A stretch of 64,000 bases of DNA from Dicaeum eximium (lineage: Eukaryota; Chordata; Aves; Passeriformes; Dicaeidae): contig VWZP01007349.1 in NCBI GenBank assembly GCA_013396995.1, positions 79,441 through 143,440 on the forward strand, in the 5' to 3' direction. The notes under the pieces were generated by a model. The model was not told the origin of the DNA. It saw only the letters and a program-made list of their open reading frames with translations, and ran no database searches. This document shows positions 59,661 to 64,000 of the stretch, in pieces. How positions within the stretch are numbered: the stretch's first letter is position 1; each line of letters begins with the position of its first letter. A program made the position numbers and the translations under genes.

Positions 59661-59933
59661 CAAATCATCTATTCAAAAGAGATCTATTTTATTAAGCAGT
59701 TAGCCTCCTGCTCCCAGCAATTACAGATCCAACAACAACTGAAAACAGATTAATGATGTCAAATGAAATTGTTAAGACCTGTCTGACTTAAAGAATCCTG
59801 AAGGTTTCAGCAGGGCAATGTGGAATGCATGGTCATTGTGCCCAAGGCAGCAAGGGCTCTCCATTGGATTCCTGTGGGCTCCTGAGTATCCAAAAGGGGT
59901 TTCTGACTGCCAGAATGACACAGATTACACACA

Positions 59934-60026
59934 GAGGGCTCTGTCTGCCCCACACGGTCACAAAGGGATTTCTGACTGCCCAGCACTGTCACAAAGAGGG
60001 TCCTGGCTGCCCCATGATGTCACACA
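59934..60026 (+). repeat. Three 31-bp promoter repeats with GTCACA elements
   Basis: Units at 59934-59964, 59965-59995 and 59996-60026 are each exactly 31 bp and align along their length (GRGG...CTG.CTGCCC...GTCACAMA). Each ends with GTCACA, and the last forms TGATGTCA, a CRE/ATF-like octamer. A less regular related unit precedes them and a partial one (GGGGACTGCC) follows directly before the TATA box. Spacing of 31 bp is close to three DNA helical turns, which would put the elements on one face. Confidence 0.6.
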
Positions 60027-60048
60027 GGGGACTGCCAGACTGCCAGGC

Positions 60049-60056
60049 TATAAAAG
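60049..60056 (+). promoter_or_regulatory. TATA box of the 60.2-kb gene
   Basis: The sequence TATAAAAG followed by GGG is a near-consensus TATA box. It sits 27 bp after a CRE-like TGATGTCA (60015-60022) and about 180 bp before the chosen ATG, predicting transcription start near 60080. TATA promoters are typical of strongly tissue-specific genes, unlike the CpG-island promoters of the other two loci here. Confidence 0.6.
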
Positions 60057-60231
60057 GGGCCCCACAGGAGCAGACAGTGCTGGGCACAACAGTCTGGCAG
60101 TGTCTTGGCAGACAACAGCCTCAGCCTCTGCCACCCCAGCAGGATTGGATTCCCCTCACTGGAACCCCAAAGTCACTGGGGAACCTCTTTACCGGCCTGT
60201 GCTGGTGATCTGGATTGCCACAGACGGTGCC

Positions 60232-61203
60232 ATGGGGTTCCTCGACATCTTCACCGTGGGTGAGCTGGTGGCAATCACGATGGTGGTGCTGCAGCTCATC
60301 CTGGTCACTGTCATGCTACGGGACAAGTGTCTATGGGTAGGTGGCCTCTGCTGTGTGGGCTGGGCTGGGCTGGGCTGGGCTGGGCTGTGTGGGTTTGGGG
60401 TGTGTTGGTGTGGCACGCGTGGCATGGCAGCGTGGAGCGTTCTGGGGAGCTGCTCCTGTCTCACCCATCCGTGGTTCTCGCAGAGGATCCGCCAGAAGTC
60501 GGAGCATCCCAGCGCGGCCAGAGGCCGGCGGGAGGGGCACAGCAGCGTGGACAGGGCACGGAGATCAGCAGACGTGGAGCTGCCCCACGGCAGCGCCCCA
60601 CGCAGTTCCATGAGCTCCAGGAGGCATTTCCCGAGGTTCATCCGGACCTGCCAGGACTCCCAGGCGCTCTTTGAGGAGCACCGCAAGGAGCTGGAGACGC
60701 AGCTATCTCGGTGGCGATGGGGCAGGGGGAGCGGCATGGTGGTCCAGGCTGATCTGCATGTTATGCCAAAGCTGCTGGGGGCCAGAGAGCGTCCCCAGTG
60801 CCTTGGAGTGGAGTTGGCAAGGCCAGACATGTACAGGGTGACAGAAGAGAACAAACCTAAGAACATAAGACGATGCAGTAGCAGCAGCGCCAGGATGCTG
60901 CAACGGAGAAGATCTGTGGCGATAGCCAGGTTGCTCCCTAGACTAGTGGTGATCATGAATCCCATTGTATTTGAAAGCAGCAGCAGCAGCAGCAGCAGCA
61001 GGAGCAGCAGCAGCAGCTCAACGGAGCTGGAAGACAGCACCAGCACTGCTGCTGGAAGATTCCTGGGGCAGCTTCATGCCCGCTTTCGGACATACCTGGA
61101 AGCTTGGCAGGAACGCCGTGTTCAGCGCCGCCAGGGCTTTGGCAACCGCTTGAAGTCCCAATGGTGGCGGCGGTGCTGGACCCAGTTGAGAAAAAGGGTG
61201 TAG
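60232..61203 (+). CDS. Unrecognised small membrane protein with basic, serine-rich tail (two exons)
   Basis: I do not recognise this protein. Predicted exons are 60232-60336 and 60484-61203, joined in phase 0 across a 147-nt GTAGGT...TTCTCGCAG intron, giving 274 residues. The intron is also open, so retention would still translate. Residues about 7-29 (after MGFLDIF) form one strong hydrophobic helix followed by RDK, predicting the N-terminus outside and the tail in the cytosol. The tail is very rich in Arg, with a RHFPRF...EEHRKELETQLSRW stretch that may be helical, a Ser run near residue 205 encoded by (AGC)n, and a Trp/Arg-rich end (QWWRRCWTQLRKRV). A TATA box lies about 180 bp upstream of the ATG, and no in-frame ATG occurs between them, so the longer frame starting at 59818 is rejected. 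No poly(A) signal was seen close downstream, where antisense CR1 begins at about 61260. The TATA plus CRE-like promoter and basic protein suggest tissue-restricted (perhaps germline) expression, which is inference. Confidence 0.6.
   Translation: MGFLDIFTVGELVAITMVVLQLILVTVMLRDKCLWVGGLCCVGWAGLGWAGLCGFGVCWCGTRGMAAWSVLGSCSCLTHPWFSQRIRQKSEHPSAARGRREGHSSVDRARRSADVELPHGSAPRSSMSSRRHFPRFIRTCQDSQALFEEHRKELETQLSRWRWGRGSGMVVQADLHVMPKLLGARERPQCLGVELARPDMYRVTEENKPKNIRRCSSSSARMLQRRRSVAIARLLPRLVVIMNPIVFESSSSSSSSRSSSSSSTELEDSTSTAAGRFLGQLHARFRTYLEAWQERRVQRRQGFGNRLKSQWWRRCWTQLRKRV
60355..60386 (+). repeat. (TGGGC)n in the intron of the 60.2-kb gene
   Basis: Six tandem GGGCT pentamers lie just after the predicted donor at 60337. 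With more than four G-triplets on the transcribed-sense strand, the nascent RNA or DNA could fold into a G-quadruplex beside the 5' splice site. Confidence 0.6.
60976..61017 (+). repeat. (AGC)n trinucleotide run, polyserine coding
   Basis: An almost pure AGC run inside exon 2 of the unrecognised gene, interrupted by one AGG, encodes eight Ser, one Arg and six Ser. Such runs vary in length between individuals, so the protein length may be polymorphic. Confidence 0.75.
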
Positions 61204-61259
61204 TAAGAACGAGTAGTGAGGGAGGGGCAGGGGAGTAGGGGGTTTCAGGAACTGCCTGG

Positions 61260-62900
61260 GACAGCGCAATCCCTGGGCCTCTACAGATCCCTCTGTAGAG
61301 TCTTCGTGTCCTCTGGCAGATCCTCTATGAACTGGCTGAGGGTCCCCTCCACCAGGTCGCTGATAGAAACAGGACTGGTCTCAGTGCTGCCCAGGGGAGC
61401 CCCACTGGTGACTGGGTACCAGCTGAATTGAACTTTCCCCTACCACTCTCTGGGTCTGACCATCCAGACCCTTTTGTACAGTGAACAGTGGACTGTCCAA
61501 GCCATGGGCAGCCAGTTTCTCCACAAGAATGCTTTGGGAAATTGTGTCAAAGGCTTAACAAAAGCCCAAGTAAGCATCATCCCCAGCCTTTCCCTCTCCC
61601 ACCAAGTAGGTCACTTTGTCACAGAAGGAAAGCTGTACACAGGAAACTTCACTGCACCCTGCTTTAAGAGTAGAATGAAGGACCCTGGGAACAACCCAGC
61701 TGCCTACCAGCCTTCCCCTCTGTGTTTGGGAAGATTCCCACTTGGATATCTGCTCCATATTCTTACCCATCAACCGTCAACCCTTTGATCACCACTGTCA
61801 GTTCCTAGACAGTCAAAACACTCCATCATATACAGGGCTACCCCACTGCTTCTCCTTCCTTGCTGAGCCTTTCTGAAGAGTTTATCTCCTCCCAACTCCT
61901 TGTGCAGCACCAGCCTATTTGCTGGCAGGATGTGTGAGGAGCAGTAAAAGCCTTGATGCTCAGCACTGATTGAAACATCCTGGGGCTATCAACAATCTTT
62001 GCAGCACAAATCCAAACCACAGGCCCCTTGGAAGAAATTGAACTCCTCCTGCCCAACTCAGCATGTTCTCCAGTCTTTATTAATCCATGTTGTGTGTGTC
62101 CTGCTCAGGTCCCACACCATCACAACACATCTTCACCACTCCTTTGCCCGTGAAATGTCTGGGAAATGTCCATTGATCTCCAGAGCTGGGCAGCAACTGT
62201 CCTGTGGAGCTAGTGAGGAGGGTGATGGAAGTGGAGGATCTTGTAGGGCCGGACATGAGAAGCAGCTCCATGGAGCTGTGCAGCACTGTCACCATTGCTC
62301 TGGGTAGAAGTGGTTCCCCAGGTCTTCTGCTTTCCCCTTTTTAAAAATGGTGGTTATGTTTCCCTTTTTCCAGTCATCAGAGACTTTACCTAACTGCCAC
62401 AATTTTTCAAAAAATAATGGATAATGGCTTAGCAACTTCTGCTGGTTCCCCCTGGACCTGGGGATGTATCTCTTCAGGTCCCATGGACTTGAGCACATTC
62501 AGGTTCCTTAGATGGTCTTGAATCTGATCCTCTCAGTGGGCTCAGGGTCTTCATTCTCCCACTCCCCGCCTTTGCCTTTCTCAGCTTGGGCAGCATGGCT
62601 GGGGCACTTGCCATGGAGTCTGAGGCACAGAAGTCCTTGGGAACGTCAGTCTTCTCTTTGTCCAGGGTAGTCAGGTGTCCTGTTTGCTTCTGGAGGGGGC
62701 CACATTATCCCAACTCTTCCTTGCAACATATCTATAGAAGCCCTTCCTGTTATCCTTAATATCCGTGTCCCTGCCCTCCCCTGAATCTTCACCCACAAGC
62801 TCTCAGCTGGCTCCTCGTGCTTCCCCAGGCAGAGTTCCATATCCATAGAGGGCTACATCCCCCCCTCATCTTCCTAGCCTGTCTTTCCTAAAAAGCCTGA
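61260..62900 (-). mobile_element. Long degraded CR1 LINE ORF2, antisense
   Basis: On the minus strand several decayed ORF2 blocks can be read: the RT N-terminal segment with VSDDWKKGN and FKKGKAEDLGN (62300-62400), and RT-distal blocks (AAGGCTTAACAAAAGCCCAAGT, plus strand 61550). Frames are broken repeatedly. It begins within 60 bp of the stop codon of the unrecognised gene and may form its 3'UTR. Confidence 0.85.
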
Positions 62901-63880
62901 GCCCTTCCATTCCAGTGCTCTAGGCATAGGAACCATCCCACCACATCTCCGTCATATTCTGCTCTCCTTTTCACTTGTTGGTTGTTGCCAGTGCTGCTCT
63001 TATTCAAATGAGAAAATTGCCAAAGAGTTTGGTTAAAAATGGCTTTCCAAAGTGTTTGGAGGAGATGAAAGAACCTGAAACTGCCTCTTCTGATAAATCC
63101 ATAAAGGTGGGATGCTATATGAAGCTCACTGCTCTAACTAGCCAGTAACTTCCACTGATATTTTTTTACTATTAAAAAATGTGACTTTATAATGAGTGTG
63201 TGTGTAAAATTCAAAAAACAATTGAGCCTTCTCCATTCTATGAACCTTTGTTCGTGCATCTACATCCGAGGGAGCCGTCTGGCCCTGTCGCTCACCTTTG
63301 GCTCCAGCCCTGGGTTTGTGGTCCCACCCGTCCCTCGTGGGAGCCTCAGGTGTGGCCAGTGAGGATGAGGGAGGGGCAGGTGCTGCTGGGGGGGACGTGT
63401 GTGTCACTTGGGGGCACCTGCTGCAAAGAGCTGCCCGAGGATGATTCCAGGGGTCTCTCAGGGATGGTGAGAGCATCTCACAGGGGGGGGTACCTGCAGC
63501 CCTGCCCAGAGGTGCGCAGGGACACGCCCTGAGCCGAGGGGCAGCGCTGCAGGGTGCGCAGCACACCTGCCCCAACCCACCTGAGCAGCTGGGGCACCGT
63601 GGGGGCACCGGGAAGTTCTTTTTCCTTTCATCTTTTGATTTCATCTTCCCAGTCCCTCCCCAGTCCATCCCACTGACCCCAGAAAATTGAGGTTTTTTTG
63701 GGGAAAAGGGTTTAAATTGAGGAGAAAATCTCCTTTTCCGTTTCTGTCTGTTTAAATTGAGGGTAAACACCTTATTCAATCTCCAGTATTTATTAAAATA
63801 GTTGGAAAAATGTCTAACAGTTTTAAGGTCAATATTGTCAGTTTTTGTAGTCTAAAAAGCAGTAGCACCATCATCAAATA
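62901..63880. other. Intergenic DNA, no gene seen
   Basis: Includes a GC-rich purine-heavy stretch (63270-63560) whose antisense 213-residue frame is Pro/Ser/Ala-rich without recognisable domains; I do not call it. No RNA gene seen. Confidence 0.4.
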
Positions 63881-64000
63881 TAAAAATAGATATATAACAT
63901 ATGGAATATTGTATATATATTATTGTATCATTATATATATATTATATATGTATAAAATCATACATCAATATAAACTATAAATGTAAATGTAAATATAAAT
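63880..64000. repeat. AT-rich low-complexity DNA at the window edge
   Basis: TA dinucleotide runs (TATATATATTATT) and a final (AAATGT)-like run. It continues beyond the window. Confidence 0.85.

Noticed and set aside
59818..60231. N-terminal extension of the 60.2-kb gene (461-residue frame)
   Set aside because: It would lie across the promoter repeats and upstream of the TATA box, and no in-frame ATG occurs between the TATA box and 60232.
63138..63779. 213-residue minus-strand frame
   Set aside because: Low-complexity Pro/Ser/Ala composition, no recognised motif, no promoter or splice evidence.

Overview
The window reads as vertebrate nuclear DNA from a bird. Fragments of CR1 LINEs, the dominant avian retrotransposon, occur throughout, often ending in the typical run of short ATTCTATG-like words. 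Introns are short to medium and CpG islands mark gene starts. At about 31.53-31.67 kb there is a tRNA-Ile-headed SINE with a CR1-like tail, the architecture known from zebra finch (TguSINE1), so a songbird is my best guess. This is inferred from memory of repeat families, not from a database search.

Three protein-coding loci are supported. (1) DCHS1 on the minus strand: only the large first coding exon is here (16688 down to 14937, 584 codons: signal peptide, five cadherin repeats and the start of a sixth). The rest of the gene must lie left of position 1, so 1-14936 would be a DCHS1 intron. A CpG island at 20.28-21.45 kb, broken by a 60-base assembly gap, is the likely promoter. (2) LCMT2/TYW4 on the plus strand, complete in 14 exons (39126-57784, 678 residues), with a CpG-island promoter and a poly(A) signal. 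It encodes the last enzyme of wybutosine synthesis on tRNA-Phe: a leucine-carboxyl-methyltransferase-like domain followed by a kelch-type propeller. The human gene is intronless, so this multi-exon form is notable. A tiny 8-codon first exon supplies the start. (3) An unrecognised two-exon gene at 60232-61203 (274 residues after splicing): a short N-terminal membrane segment followed by a basic, serine-rich tail. It lies behind a TATA box and three 31-bp promoter repeats, each carrying a GTCACA element.

The remainder is noncoding. 0-16 kb is a DCHS1 intron with a 92-bp higher-order minisatellite (0.86-2.28 kb), CR1 fragments, a solo LTR nested in a CR1 (6503-7011, flanked by a 6-bp duplication), a small CpG-rich islet (13.0-13.35 kb) and a palindromic homeodomain/POU-like site (14443-14465). 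21.5-38.6 kb is a gene desert with CR1 copies, a CA-rich repeat (30.0-30.4 kb), the SINE and a second probable LTR (32.9-33.6 kb). 57.8-64 kb holds back-to-back CR1 copies, the novel gene, and a long antisense CR1.

Most long open frames in the window come from GC-rich DNA, minisatellites or CR1 remnants and are not genes.
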